From contig NZ_QLVE01000015.1 in the NCBI RefSeq assembly GCF_003331145.1, positions 17,134-81,133 of the forward strand: a DNA stretch of 64,000 bases, read 5' to 3'. Position 1 is the stretch's first letter, and each line of letters starts with the position of its first letter. Positions 42,795 to 51,453 of this stretch are shown here, piece by piece. Below the pieces are notes generated by a model. That model did no database searches. It was not told the origin of the DNA and worked only from the letters and a program-made list of their open reading frames with translations. The position numbers and the translations under genes are program-made. Origin of the DNA: Exiguobacterium sp. TNDT2. Its GTDB lineage: Bacteria > Bacillota > Bacilli > Exiguobacteriales > Exiguobacteriaceae.

Positions 42795-44167
42795 AACTGA
42801 TCGTAGGAGAATACACAAGCGCCCAAGCCGAACGGCTAGGCATTAACGGGGAGGGCATCGCGACGATTGATCGGATGGTCATCTTCATCCCGAACTTATT
42901 GCCGGGCGAGAAGGCAAAAGTCGAGATTACGCGCGTCGAACGGAACTACGCCGAGGCCCGTGTCATCAAGCGCGACAATGATTCACCGGACCGGGTCATA
43001 CCGCCATGTCCGATTTATGACGAGTGTGGCGGTTGCCAGATTCAGCATATGAGTCCGCGCTTGCAGATGGACTATAAAGAAGAAATCGTCCGTAACGCCT
43101 TCCGTCAAAAGACGAAATTGAATGTCGACAAGTCGGATATCCGTGCGACGAAAGGGATGGACAACCCTTGGTACTACCGCAATAAGTCACAGTTTCCGCT
43201 CTCGACACGACGCGGCGAGATCGTGTCGGGTCTCTACAAGCCGAACACGAACGAACTCGTACCGATCGAACACTGCATGGTGCAACAGCGAGACACGACG
43301 AACATCAACAACGCCATCGTCCGTATTTTGAACGAGCTCGACATCCCGGTATATGATGCGCGCCGTGATATCGGCTTCGCCCGTACCGTCATCGTCCGCT
43401 CAGGTTACAAGACAGACGATGTCCAAGTCGTGCTTGTCGTCGGAAATGAAGACGTCCCGCGCTTAGACGAATTGAGCGACCGCATTATGGCGCTGCCTAA
43501 TGTCGTGTCGTTCCATATCAATATCAATTCGAACCGCTCGGGTGTCATTTTCGGTTACCGCACGGTCCACATTGCCGGTCAAGACAAGATGGACGAGCAA
43601 CTCGATGACGTCCATTATCATTTGTCACCGCGCGCTTTCTTCCAGCTCAACCCGGCTCAGACAGAGATTATGTATCGTGAAGTCGTCGAGGCGGCAGGGC
43701 TCACAGGCGAAGAGCGCGTCATCGATGCGTACGCCGGTGTCGGTTCGATCGGGCTATGGCTCGCGCCGCACGCGAAAGAGATTCGCGGGATGGAAGTCGT
43801 CCCGGAAGCGGTCGAAGATGCGAATGCGCACATGCGTGAGAACGGCTTTAGCCATGCGACTTACGTCGAAGGCCGGGCCGAACATTGGATTCCGCGCTGG
43901 GTCAAGGACGGTTGGATTCCAGACGTCATCGTCGTCGACCCGCCGCGCACCGGGGTAGACCATCAACTGTTGAACGCGATGATTTCATCGAAAGCAAAAC
44001 GGATCGTCTACGTGTCATGTAACCCGCAGACGCTCGCGCGTGACGCGGACCAGCTCATGAAAGCCGACTATAAAATCAACTATATCCAGCCGTACGATAT
44101 GTTCCCGCAGACGGCTCACGTCGAGTCAATCGTCGTCTTCGAGAAGAAGAAAAAGAAAAAGTATTGA
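42791..44167 (+). CDS. rlmCD: 23S rRNA (uracil-5)-methyltransferase, RlmD/RlmCD family
   Basis: Makes 5-methyluridine in 23S rRNA using SAM (position 1939 and, in Gram-positives with a single enzyme, also 747). 458 residues: N-terminal TRAM domain (1-60), Fe-S cluster Cys in CPIYDECGGCQIQH, SAM motif DAYAGVGSIGLW, VVDPPRTG, and catalytic Cys with its base in YVSCNPQTLARD. The C-terminus is a run of Lys. B. subtilis has two such genes (RlmCD/YefA and YfjO), and this may be either. TTG start with SD AAAGGATG. Confidence 0.92.
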   Translation: MKLIVGEYTSAQAERLGINGEGIATIDRMVIFIPNLLPGEKAKVEITRVERNYAEARVIKRDNDSPDRVIPPCPIYDECGGCQIQHMSPRLQMDYKEEIVRNAFRQKTKLNVDKSDIRATKGMDNPWYYRNKSQFPLSTRRGEIVSGLYKPNTNELVPIEHCMVQQRDTTNINNAIVRILNELDIPVYDARRDIGFARTVIVRSGYKTDDVQVVLVVGNEDVPRLDELSDRIMALPNVVSFHININSNRSGVIFGYRTVHIAGQDKMDEQLDDVHYHLSPRAFFQLNPAQTEIMYREVVEAAGLTGEERVIDAYAGVGSIGLWLAPHAKEIRGMEVVPEAVEDANAHMRENGFSHATYVEGRAEHWIPRWVKDGWIPDVIVVDPPRTGVDHQLLNAMISSKAKRIVYVSCNPQTLARDADQLMKADYKINYIQPYDMFPQTAHVESIVVFEKKKKKKY

Positions 44168-44184
44168 CGGGGTGGTGAAAACGC

Positions 44185-44213
44185 TTGCAAGAATGGCATT
44201 TTCACGTTATAGT
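44185..44213 (+). promoter_or_regulatory. cdd promoter
   Basis: -35 TTGCAA (44185-44190), 17-base spacer, -10 TATAGT (44208-44213). Confidence 0.65.
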
Positions 44214-44262
44214 TCAGATGTCAGACTTCTTTAATAAATGTTAAGAAGCGGAGGAACATCAG

Positions 44263-44670
44263 ATGATCCCACAAGAAAAAGTGAACGAGCTCGTCCATAA
44301 AGCGATTGATGCCCGGTCGCGTGCCTATACCCCTTATTCGAAGTTCAATGTCGGGGCCGTCGTCATCGACGAGACCGGCAAAGAGATCTCGGGTTGCAAC
44401 GTCGAGAACGCTTCGTACGGGTTGTCGATGTGTGCGGAACGGACCGCCATCTTCAAAGCGGTATCGGAAGGCAGCAAGGCAATCGAAACCGTGGTCGTCG
44501 TCGGCGACACGGACGGACCGATCTCGCCATGCGGCGCTTGCCGTCAAGTCATCGCCGAGTTTGCCAATGACGACTTTACGTTGATCCTCGCGAACATGGC
44601 CGGGGAGACGAAAGTGATGACGAAAGAAGAGATGCTTCCGTACGGATTTTCACCAAATGACTTAACTTAA
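44263..44670 (+). CDS. cdd: Cytidine deaminase
   Basis: Deaminates cytidine and deoxycytidine in pyrimidine salvage. 135 residues, the short tetrameric form. Zinc site Cys57-Ala-Glu59 (SMCAERTAI) plus Cys90 and Cys93 (SPCGACRQV); nucleoside-binding Asn in GCNVENASYG. SD GGAGGA. Its own promoter and a strong terminator make it a single-gene unit. Confidence 0.97.
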   Translation: MIPQEKVNELVHKAIDARSRAYTPYSKFNVGAVVIDETGKEISGCNVENASYGLSMCAERTAIFKAVSEGSKAIETVVVVGDTDGPISPCGACRQVIAEFANDDFTLILANMAGETKVMTKEEMLPYGFSPNDLT

Positions 44671-44705
44671 AAACAGCTGTGAGGGGCCCTCACAGCTGTT
44701 TTTAA
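44669..44705 (+). terminator. Bidirectional terminator, cdd and the 68-aa gene
   Basis: Long perfect palindrome built on AAAAACAGCTGTGAGGG and its complement, ending in T5. Confidence 0.93.
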
Positions 44706-44706
44706 A

Positions 44707-44913
44707 TTATCGCCCGTTGTATCTTTTTTCACTAGAAGAATCGTTTTTTGTCTTCCGTTTTTGTTTTTCCTCTTGCATTTCTTGATTCAAATCTTCAACT
44801 GGGATTGGGTCGACGGTTTCCATCCCTTCCTGGTCATATATACTCTCTTTATCGGTATCTAACGCATCAGGATTGTCAAATGGCCGTTTAGATGGATGGT
44901 TTGATTTATTCAT
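44707..44913 (-). CDS. Hypothetical small hydrophilic protein, 68 aa
   Basis: Not recognised. Very polar and probably disordered: MNKSNHPSKRPFDNPDALDTD, then EEKQKRKTKNDSSSEKRYNGR at the end. No membrane helix. Good SD AGAAGGAGG before the ATG. Confidence 0.65.
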   Translation of the reverse strand: MNKSNHPSKRPFDNPDALDTDKESIYDQEGMETVDPIPVEDLNQEMQEEKQKRKTKNDSSSEKRYNGR

Positions 44914-45040
44914 CTTGATCGCCTCCTTCTGTTGACTAGTATTCCACTTCTTGAATTTATGTAAACGCTTTAGAAATTTGGTTTCGATTTTATGGAACAG
45001 TGGAATTATCCGTACATAGTGACCAAGGAGGGGAATTCGG

Positions 45041-45328
45041 ATGGATAAGAAAGTATTGATGGGAATCGTGCTCGGGGTAGCCGGGGCCGCGCTCGTCGCA
45101 CCGAAAGTAGCGGCGCTCTTGACTCAGGACCGGGATGACGATACATGGAGCAAGATGGACAAGATGGAGAGCGTCGATTCGGATAAGGATGAGGCTGAAG
45201 AAGGGCTCACTCAACTCGATTCGAACTATCGAGCCGAGTGGCAGGCGAACGGCTATCCGCAGACGCATGCCGAGCGGGAACGTCTCATGAAGGAGTCGGA
45301 TGACGCCTATAAAGGGAAAGACATATAA
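45041..45328 (+). CDS. Hypothetical membrane-anchored protein, YtxH-like start, 95 aa
   Basis: The first 28 residues (MDKKVLMGIVLGVAGAALVAPKVAALL) form a Gly/Ala-rich anchor as in YtxH-type proteins, but the rest is acidic and unlike YtxH (SVDSDKDEAEEGLTQLDSNYRAEW). SD AAGGAGGGGA. Ends in Asp-Ile-stop within a palindrome shared with the convergent kinase gene. Confidence 0.65.
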   Translation: MDKKVLMGIVLGVAGAALVAPKVAALLTQDRDDDTWSKMDKMESVDSDKDEAEEGLTQLDSNYRAEWQANGYPQTHAERERLMKESDDAYKGKDI

Positions 45329-45360
45329 AAAAGACAGCCGCGGCTGTCTTTTTTATATGT
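45321..45360 (+). terminator. Perfect 40-base palindrome, bidirectional terminator
   Basis: Two 20-base arms without spacer, ACATATAAAAAAGACAGCCG and its exact complement. It contains the last codons and stops of both flanking convergent genes. Confidence 0.93.
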
Positions 45361-46738
45361 CTTCTTCCGGCAAGAGTGGCAAAGTGAGCGTGACGGTCGT
45401 TCCGTTGCCGACTTCTGAAGTGAAGTGCATCGAGCCACCATGACGTTCCATGATATGTTTAGCGATGGCGAGCCCGAGCCCGGTCCCGCCGTCTTCACGT
45501 GTGCGTGACTTATTGACACGATAAAATCGCTTCGTCAATTGATCGAGGTCCTCTTTCGGGATGCCTCGACCTTCATCCCGTATCTCGGTGATGGCATTGT
45601 CAGCGGTCGCATACGTTTTCACATGGATCGATTTCCCGGCCTCGGTGTAGCGAAGGGCGTTGTCAAGCAAATTCCCGACGACTTGCTCGAGCCGGTCGTG
45701 GTCCCCGAGAATGATCAAGTCGAAGTCGAGGTCTGTCTCAATCGTGACGCCTTTCGCCCCGGCAATTGGCTCGAAACGGTACAGCACATCCTCGAGCACT
45801 TGCGAGTAGACGACCGGTTCTTTCGTCATCGGATACGAGTCGCGCTCGAGTTGGGCCAAGTCGAGCAAGTCGTTGACGAGCCGTTGCAAGCGCTTCGTCT
45901 CATTCTCGATAATCTCGTAATATTGGTTTTTCGTTTTCTCGTCGAGCGACGGGTCTTGGAGCATTTCTGTATAACCGCGAATATAGGACAGCGGTGTCCG
46001 CAGTTCATGGCTGACGTTCGCCAAGAACTCTTTCCGCTGCTCTTCGACGAGACCGAGCGACTCGGCCATCCGATTCAGCGTCTCGGCGAGTTCACCAATC
46101 TCATCATCGTAGTAGATTGGGATGCGGTGCGAGAAGTCACCTTTGCCGTAAACTTGCGAGGCTCGTTTCATTTGAATGAGCGGCTGAATGATTGTATCAA
46201 TGATTTGAGTCCCGAAGATGAGCAAGTTCACAATCATCAAAATGAGCAGGAACGTAATCATGAGCCGAATCGGTTGGAACGGTTCACTGATTTTACTCAG
46301 TTCCATATACAAGATGAGGGCGTTATCGAGCTCGCCGTCTCGGATGAGCGGAAAAGCGGACATGAGGATATCGACATCCTCGGTCGGATGTTCGCGGGTG
46401 ACCGAAATCGCATAACCGTCTTGTAGCTTGGCGAGGTCTTGTTCCCGTAAAAACGTCTTGCCTGCACCGAGGCTGTCTTCCCGAACAGACGACAAGAACA
46501 CTTTTGTCTCGGTCAGTTCGTTCGTGTACGTCATGCTGTCAGAAAACGCGTCAGAGAAGCCGTCCGCCTTATAGATGGTGACGAGCTTCTCTCCGCGATT
46601 GATGAGCAGTTCTTCTTGCGTCTGAATATAGAACTTGTCGTACAAGTAAAACGTCATGATGATAAACACGAACGCGGAGAAGAGGCTAGCGGTCCAGATG
46701 GTGATCCAAATCCGCTTCCGGATCGTGTATTGCTTCAT
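45353..46738 (-). CDS. Sensor histidine kinase (two-component, HAMP)
   Basis: 461 residues: helix 1 (about 10-33), outer sensor domain (34-155), helix 2 (about 158-182), HAMP (183-235), dimerisation domain with His244 in FLANVSHELRTPL, ATPase domain with N-box GNLLDNALRY, DEGRGIP and GTGLGLAIAKHIMERHGG. The overall form is like ResE/PhoR-type kinases with a medium-sized outer domain, but the sensor has no recognised ligand motif. The ATG overlaps the stop of the response-regulator gene by four bases. Confidence 0.93.
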   Translation of the reverse strand: MKQYTIRKRIWITIWTASLFSAFVFIIMTFYLYDKFYIQTQEELLINRGEKLVTIYKADGFSDAFSDSMTYTNELTETKVFLSSVREDSLGAGKTFLREQDLAKLQDGYAISVTREHPTEDVDILMSAFPLIRDGELDNALILYMELSKISEPFQPIRLMITFLLILMIVNLLIFGTQIIDTIIQPLIQMKRASQVYGKGDFSHRIPIYYDDEIGELAETLNRMAESLGLVEEQRKEFLANVSHELRTPLSYIRGYTEMLQDPSLDEKTKNQYYEIIENETKRLQRLVNDLLDLAQLERDSYPMTKEPVVYSQVLEDVLYRFEPIAGAKGVTIETDLDFDLIILGDHDRLEQVVGNLLDNALRYTEAGKSIHVKTYATADNAITEIRDEGRGIPKEDLDQLTKRFYRVNKSRTREDGGTGLGLAIAKHIMERHGGSMHFTSEVGNGTTVTLTLPLLPEEDI

Positions 46739-47424
46739 ACGGTCGCCTCGAACTTGTAGCCGATCCCCCAGACGGTTTGAATGTAGCCACCTGCTTCACC
46801 GAGCTTGAGGCGAAGCGTCTTGATGTGGGTATCGACCGTCCGCAGGTTGCCATGATACTCGGTGCCCCAAATTTGGTCGAGCAGTTGTTCGCGGGAGAAG
46901 ACCTTCTCTTCGTTCGTGATGAACAAGTAGAGTAAATCAAACTCTTTGCGGGTCAAGTTGACCGTTTTGCCTTTCACGCTGACCGCACGGCCGTCGATGT
47001 CAATCGATAGGACACCGGTGTCGAACGTCGCTTCTTGTTCTTTGGAGAAGTTATGCGTCCGCCGAAGTGTCGCCTCAATCCGGGCGAGCAGTTCACGCGG
47101 GCTAAACGGTTTCGTGATATAGTCGTCCGCGCCGATCTTCAAGCCGTGGATGCGATCGAGTTCTTCCGAGCGGGCCGTCAGCATGATAATCGGTACGTTC
47201 GAGAACTCACGGATGCGCATACACGCCGTGAGGCCGTCGAGTTCAGGCATCATTACATCGAGCAGCACAAGGTGGAACGACTGTTCTTTCAATAAGTCGA
47301 TCGCCTCGAGACCGTTCGTGGCTGTGACGGTCTCATATCCTTCCTTCTCTAAATTCGAAACGAGCAAATCTCGCATTTGTTCTTCATCATCGGTCACTAA
47401 GATGCGAAATGTTGGTTCTGGCAT
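46735..47424 (-). CDS. OmpR-family response regulator
   Basis: 229 residues. Receiver: acidic pair DDEE (12-15), phospho-acceptor Asp56 in LVLLDVMMPELDG, Thr in MLTAR, Lys in YITKPFSPREL. C-terminal winged helix with LTRKEFDLLYLF, SREQLLDQIWG and RTVDTHIKTLRLKL. First gene of the operon, SD AAAGGAG. The target regulon is unknown; nothing beside it is an obvious target. Confidence 0.94.
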   Translation of the reverse strand: MPEPTFRILVTDDEEQMRDLLVSNLEKEGYETVTATNGLEAIDLLKEQSFHLVLLDVMMPELDGLTACMRIREFSNVPIIMLTARSEELDRIHGLKIGADDYITKPFSPRELLARIEATLRRTHNFSKEQEATFDTGVLSIDIDGRAVSVKGKTVNLTRKEFDLLYLFITNEEKVFSREQLLDQIWGTEYHGNLRTVDTHIKTLRLKLGEAGGYIQTVWGIGYKFEATV

Positions 47425-47564
47425 TGGGCATTCTCCTTTACAAAACGGTTAACGAGGACATGTGATTATTCCCTCATACCTCTATCATACCTATCTCTTT
47501 GAATTAGAACAGAAATATTCATTGTCGTAAAGTTGTCCTCATGAAATCCACACAAAAACGCCAC

Positions 47565-47595
47565 AAAAAAGCCAATTCTTTGTCAGAATTGGCTT
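47565..47595 (-). terminator. Terminator of the GNAT gene
   Basis: Minus strand AAGCCAATTCT/AGAATTGGCTT with a five-base loop, then T6. Confidence 0.88.
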
Positions 47596-48160
47596 ACGCT
47601 TCGAGCTGGGCTTCGTACGTGTGTTCGAATTCAGGTGCATGGAGTGAGTGCAAGTAAAGCTGGAAACTCGATTTCGACACTTCATATAAGACGTATTCGA
47701 CGTCTCCTTGATTGATGGCACTCAATAACTCAGACCGGATTTCATTGGCGCAGAAGGCGTATGGCAACTTCTCCGCCGCCGCAATCGAACGCTCATTCGA
47801 TTGACGAATTTTCAAAAATACACTTTCAATACCAAGTTCGAAGAAAAGTTCTGAGAAGAACGCTTCTTTCGCGACTTGATTGTAACCTTTGCCGTGATAC
47901 GGTTTGCCAAGCCACGTCCCGAGGAATCCATAGCCGGATTCCACATCGAACAAGCTGATTGTCCCAATCGGGGTACCAAACTCGTTCGTGATGGTGCGTG
48001 AGATGATGTTTCCTTGCTCTTCTAGCTCGATGATTTGCTTCGTGCTAAATAAAAACTCGTCAAAGTGGACCGTCTTTTGACGGACATATGGAAAGACATC
48101 TGGGTGTTGCATCAGTTCGAACAACTCCGCGCAGTCGGTAAGCTCACGAAATTTGAGCAC
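47594..48160 (-). CDS. GNAT-family N-acetyltransferase
   Basis: Acetyl-CoA-dependent transferase of the RimJ/RimL-like group; substrate unknown. 188 residues; the acetyl-CoA loop is visible as GTWLGKPYHGKGYNQVAKEAF, preceded by the strand GTISLFDVESGYGFLG and followed by FLKIRQSNERSIAAAEKL. GTG start at 48160 with GGAGGAGG upstream. A 200-base leader separates it from the next gene. Confidence 0.85.
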   Translation of the reverse strand: MLKFRELTDCAELFELMQHPDVFPYVRQKTVHFDEFLFSTKQIIELEEQGNIISRTITNEFGTPIGTISLFDVESGYGFLGTWLGKPYHGKGYNQVAKEAFFSELFFELGIESVFLKIRQSNERSIAAAEKLPYAFCANEIRSELLSAINQGDVEYVLYEVSKSSFQLYLHSLHAPEFEHTYEAQLEA

Positions 48161-48361
48161 CTAAACATTCCTCCTCCTCATTCAGACCGCTGAAGAATAG
48201 TTGTAACGAAAGCATACTTCTGGCTTCGTTGTTCGAACTTGCCTTGGCTGCTCCCTTTTATGAAGTTACAAGATTATTTTATATAGTTTTTTTAAAAAAG
48301 CAAGTAAATAAAATGCAACTTCATAAAAAAATAATAAGAGCGCTTTCAAGGCTGGTGCCAC
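48161..48361 (-). other. Leader/intergenic region before the GNAT gene
   Basis: On the minus strand a TTGCTT/TAAAAT promoter pair (about 16-base spacer) is possible near 48272-48300. A perfect twelve-base inverted repeat TTTTATGAAGTT (48256-48267) and AACTTCATAAAA (48317-48328) encloses it. A cre-like sequence with one mismatch lies at 48335-48349. No T-box or terminator is seen. Confidence 0.35.
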
Positions 48362-49513
48362 TCACATCTCGTGATGTGTTTTCGAGCGGCTCGTCGAGTA
48401 AACGATGTGACCATTGACGATCGTCATAATCGGCTTAGACATGTAATCGAGCGGGAAGTGGCTCCATAGGACAAGGTCGGCATCTTTGCCGATTTCGAGC
48501 GAGCCGATGCGGTCGTCCACCCCAAGTGATTCGGCCGGATGGATCGTGATGGCACGGAGCGCGACGTCGACCGGGAGTCCTTCGCGGGCAGCAAGTCCAG
48601 CGCATAGGTTCAAATATTGAACGGGCGTATAAGGATGGTCCGTCGTGATCGAGACGATCATATCGTGCTCGTGTAAAATGCGGTACGTCTCCCACGTCTT
48701 GTTCTGGAGTTCGATTTTCGATTTCCGGGTGAACGTCGGTCCGACGGTGACGTGTTTGACACCGAGTTCGCGCAACTTTTCGGCGACGAGATGTCCTTCC
48801 GTACAGTGCTCGATCCGATAATCGAGGTCGAACTCTTGTGCGAAGCGGACGACCGATAAAATATCGTCGGCGCGGTGGGCGTGGACGCGAATCGGCATCT
48901 TGCGATCGAGGGCGAGTTGAATCATCTGGCTGCCGAACGTGCCGATCGTCTTCGTCGAGTCGACGGTCCGGAACGCTTCACGCAACAACCCCATGATTCC
49001 CATGCGGGTCAACTCGCCGGATTTACCCATGCTGTGGACGCGCTTCGGATTCTCTCCGAGCGCGAGCTTGAGGCCGGCATAGCGCCGGAGCACCATATCC
49101 TCGATAAAACGGCCGTGCGTTTTGATCACGCTCGTCACGCCGCCGATGACGTTCATACTGCCGGGCATGACTTGAACGGCCGTCACCCCGGCCATGAGCG
49201 CTTCTTGAAATCCTTCGTCGAGCGGATAGACGCCGTCGATGGCCCGGGCGTGCGGCGTCATCGCCTCGACGGTCTCGTTCGCATCGTTTCCGACAGATCC
49301 TGTCCCTTCGTCATACAGTCCGAGGTGAGTGTGGGCGTCGATAAATCCAGGGAACAAGAAGTTACCTTCGGCCTCGATGACCGTCTCTCCGTCGTGCGGG
49401 TCCAATAAGTCCGCCATTTCAATGATTTTGCCGTCCTTGACGCGCAAATCCCCGTAAAAATGTGGTGCCGTGATCGGGTAAATATGGGCGTTACGAATTA
49501 ACAGATTACTCAC
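48362..49513 (-). CDS. Amidohydrolase (imidazolonepropionase/dihydroorotase-like)
   Basis: Metal-dependent hydrolase; 383 residues. N-terminal beta domain, then the barrel with His61-x-His63 (GFIDAHTHLGLYD), further His in IRVHAHRADD and YRIEHCTEG, and Asp in SITTDHPYTPVQ; C-terminal GSLEIGKDADLVLWSHFPLD. The catalytic set is that of subtype I/III amidohydrolases acting on cyclic amides; the substrate is unknown. GTG start with SD AAAGGAG, 13 bases after yfhF, so the two form an operon. Confidence 0.9.
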   Translation of the reverse strand: MSNLLIRNAHIYPITAPHFYGDLRVKDGKIIEMADLLDPHDGETVIEAEGNFLFPGFIDAHTHLGLYDEGTGSVGNDANETVEAMTPHARAIDGVYPLDEGFQEALMAGVTAVQVMPGSMNVIGGVTSVIKTHGRFIEDMVLRRYAGLKLALGENPKRVHSMGKSGELTRMGIMGLLREAFRTVDSTKTIGTFGSQMIQLALDRKMPIRVHAHRADDILSVVRFAQEFDLDYRIEHCTEGHLVAEKLRELGVKHVTVGPTFTRKSKIELQNKTWETYRILHEHDMIVSITTDHPYTPVQYLNLCAGLAAREGLPVDVALRAITIHPAESLGVDDRIGSLEIGKDADLVLWSHFPLDYMSKPIMTIVNGHIVYSTSRSKTHHEM

Positions 49514-49526
49514 GTGCTGGCTCCTT

Positions 49527-50435
49527 TCAAGTCAAATGCAGTAGTTGTTTTAGGGCAGGTTCTAACGTTTCATAGCGGAACCGGAAACCGTGATTGAGTG
49601 CTTTCGTCGGCACGACTTTCGCTCCTTCGAGGACGATGACGCTCTTCTCTCCGAGCGCGAGCTTGAGGAGCGGCGCCGGAGCGGGTGCCCAGTGGGGACG
49701 ATGCATGATCCGGCCGAGCGTTTTCCCGAACTCGTTCATCGTCACGGGCTTCGGTGCCGTGCCATTGACGGGTCCCTTAATCGTACTCGTCTCGAGGATA
49801 TGGACGAACAAACGGACGAGGTCGTCCAAATGAATCCACGGCACCCATTGTTTGCCGGAGCCGAGTCGTCCGCCGACACCGAGCGTGTAAGGCAGCTTCA
49901 TGAGTGGGAAGGCGCCGCCGTCATTCGATAAGACGACACCGGTCCGCATCGTGACGAGACGGATGCCCATGTCTTGAATGGGTTTCGCCTCTTTCTCCCA
50001 TAACACGCAGACGTTGCCTAAAAAATTGGTCCGGTCGGGGAGGGGGGTCGCCTCCGAATACGTGATGGATTGATCCTCCCCATAGATGCCGATGGCGGAC
50101 CCGCTGATGACGACACTCGGCTTGTGTTTCATATTTTTTATGATCCGAACGACTTCTTTCGTCCCGTCGATCCGGCTTTGAAGAATGGCTTGTTTCTGTT
50201 TATGTGTCCAACGTCCATCGTTGATGGAAGCACCGGCCAAATGAATGAAGGCGTCGACGTCTTGCAACTCGGACTCAGGATGACTGCCTGGTGTCATCCA
50301 TTCGACGAACGAGATCCCTCCTTGCCGCGGGCGCGGGCGGCGTGTCAATACGACGACTTGATGTCCGGCTTCGGCGAGCGCGCGGACGAGTGGGCGACCG
50401 ATTAGTCCGGTTCCGCCGGTTATTGCTATTTTCAT
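49527..50435 (-). CDS. yfhF: YfhF, TIGR01777-type NAD-dependent epimerase/dehydratase-like
   Basis: Extended short-chain dehydrogenase fold: N-terminal NAD(P) motif ITGGTGLIGRPLVRAL, VFIHLAGASI-like strand (DAFIHLAGASINDGRW), GSAIGIYG, and a C-terminal domain of its own (PHWAPAPAPLLKLALGEKSVIVLEGAKV in two parts). 302 residues from ATG 50435 behind SD TGGAGGGAG. Reaction unknown. Next to recX, as in B. subtilis, where yfhF and recX (yfhG) are also neighbours. Confidence 0.92.
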   Translation of the reverse strand: MKIAITGGTGLIGRPLVRALAEAGHQVVVLTRRPRPRQGGISFVEWMTPGSHPESELQDVDAFIHLAGASINDGRWTHKQKQAILQSRIDGTKEVVRIIKNMKHKPSVVISGSAIGIYGEDQSITYSEATPLPDRTNFLGNVCVLWEKEAKPIQDMGIRLVTMRTGVVLSNDGGAFPLMKLPYTLGVGGRLGSGKQWVPWIHLDDLVRLFVHILETSTIKGPVNGTAPKPVTMNEFGKTLGRIMHRPHWAPAPAPLLKLALGEKSVIVLEGAKVVPTKALNHGFRFRYETLEPALKQLLHLT

Positions 50436-50591
50436 AAGTCTCCCTCCAGTATATTGAAGCGATTTCAAAACGGGTATGAGTTTCATAAGAAAGCGGACCG
50501 TTCGTAGGTAAATACCCTTTCTTCTAACTTATCAAAAATCCTGCGCGAATGGGGAACGTGATATGTTAGAAGCAGGAAATGGAGGGATTTC

Positions 50592-51404
50592 GTGAAAATC
50601 GCCAAGTTTACGACCCAGAAGAAAAATAAAGACCGGCTCAACGTATACGTCGAGAAGGATGGGCGTGAGGAATTTGCGTTCGCCATCGACCTCGACGTCT
50701 TCATCAAATATGGATTGACGAAAGGGATGGAGCTCGAAGACGACTTCGTACGTGATGTCCTTCAAGCCGAAGAAGAACAAAAAGCATATAAAGCGGCCGT
50801 CAATTATTTGTCGTACCGAATGCGTGCCGTTTCAGAGGTACGCGACTACCTTTTGAAGAAAGAGATAGATGAGGCGGCCATCAAGCGCGTCATCGAACGA
50901 TTGATCGAACAGCGTTACTTGAACGATGCTGAATTTGCCAAAGCCTACACTCAGACAAAGTTCAATACGAGTCCGAGCGGACCGGTCAAAATCAAACGAG
51001 AACTTACCCAGCTTCGAATTGCCCCTGACATCATCGAAGACGTCATCGGTGCAATTTCGCGCGAAGACCAGCTTGAAAAGGCCGGAAAGTTCGTAAATAG
51101 GAAACAAATGGAAACAAATCGACGTTCTGCCACAGAAGTGCAACAAAGAATTCAACAAACCCTAATGCAAAGAGGATTTACGTTTGATATCATTTCAGAG
51201 GCGATTCTCACGTTTTGGGAGAACGAGGATGAGGACGTTGAACTTTCGGCTTGTTTGACACAGGCGGAAAAACTGAATCGGAAGTTCAGTGGGTATGCCC
51301 CATATGAGCGGAAACAGCGGATGAAGATGCAGCTTCGGCGCAAAGGTTTTCCATATGAGGTGATTGAGCGGGCTTTAGATCGACTCGCTGAACAAGAGTC
51401 ATAA
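50592..51404 (+). CDS. recX: RecX, RecA regulator
   Basis: Binds RecA filaments and limits or tunes recombination. 270 residues, the long Bacillales form with an extra N-terminal beta domain (1-60) and three-helix repeats: AVNYLSYRMRAVSEVRDYLLKK, YLNDAEFAKAYTQTKF, VKIKRELTQL, FVNRKQ, and RRKGFPYEVIERALDRL. GTG start at 50592 behind SD TGGAGGGA. Divergent from yfhF. Confidence 0.94.
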   Translation: MKIAKFTTQKKNKDRLNVYVEKDGREEFAFAIDLDVFIKYGLTKGMELEDDFVRDVLQAEEEQKAYKAAVNYLSYRMRAVSEVRDYLLKKEIDEAAIKRVIERLIEQRYLNDAEFAKAYTQTKFNTSPSGPVKIKRELTQLRIAPDIIEDVIGAISREDQLEKAGKFVNRKQMETNRRSATEVQQRIQQTLMQRGFTFDIISEAILTFWENEDEDVELSACLTQAEKLNRKFSGYAPYERKQRMKMQLRRKGFPYEVIERALDRLAEQES

Positions 51405-51453
51405 CGGAAAAATGATTTACGGTAGGGGAAAATTTTGAAAAGGTGGGTCTACA

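Noticed and set aside
48335..48349. cre-like CcpA site
   Set aside because: One mismatch at a conserved C and no sugar-related gene nearby; single matches of this quality occur by chance.
48161..48361. T-box or other riboswitch before the GNAT gene
   Set aside because: No T-box sequence, no terminator/antiterminator pair and no known aptamer core were found.
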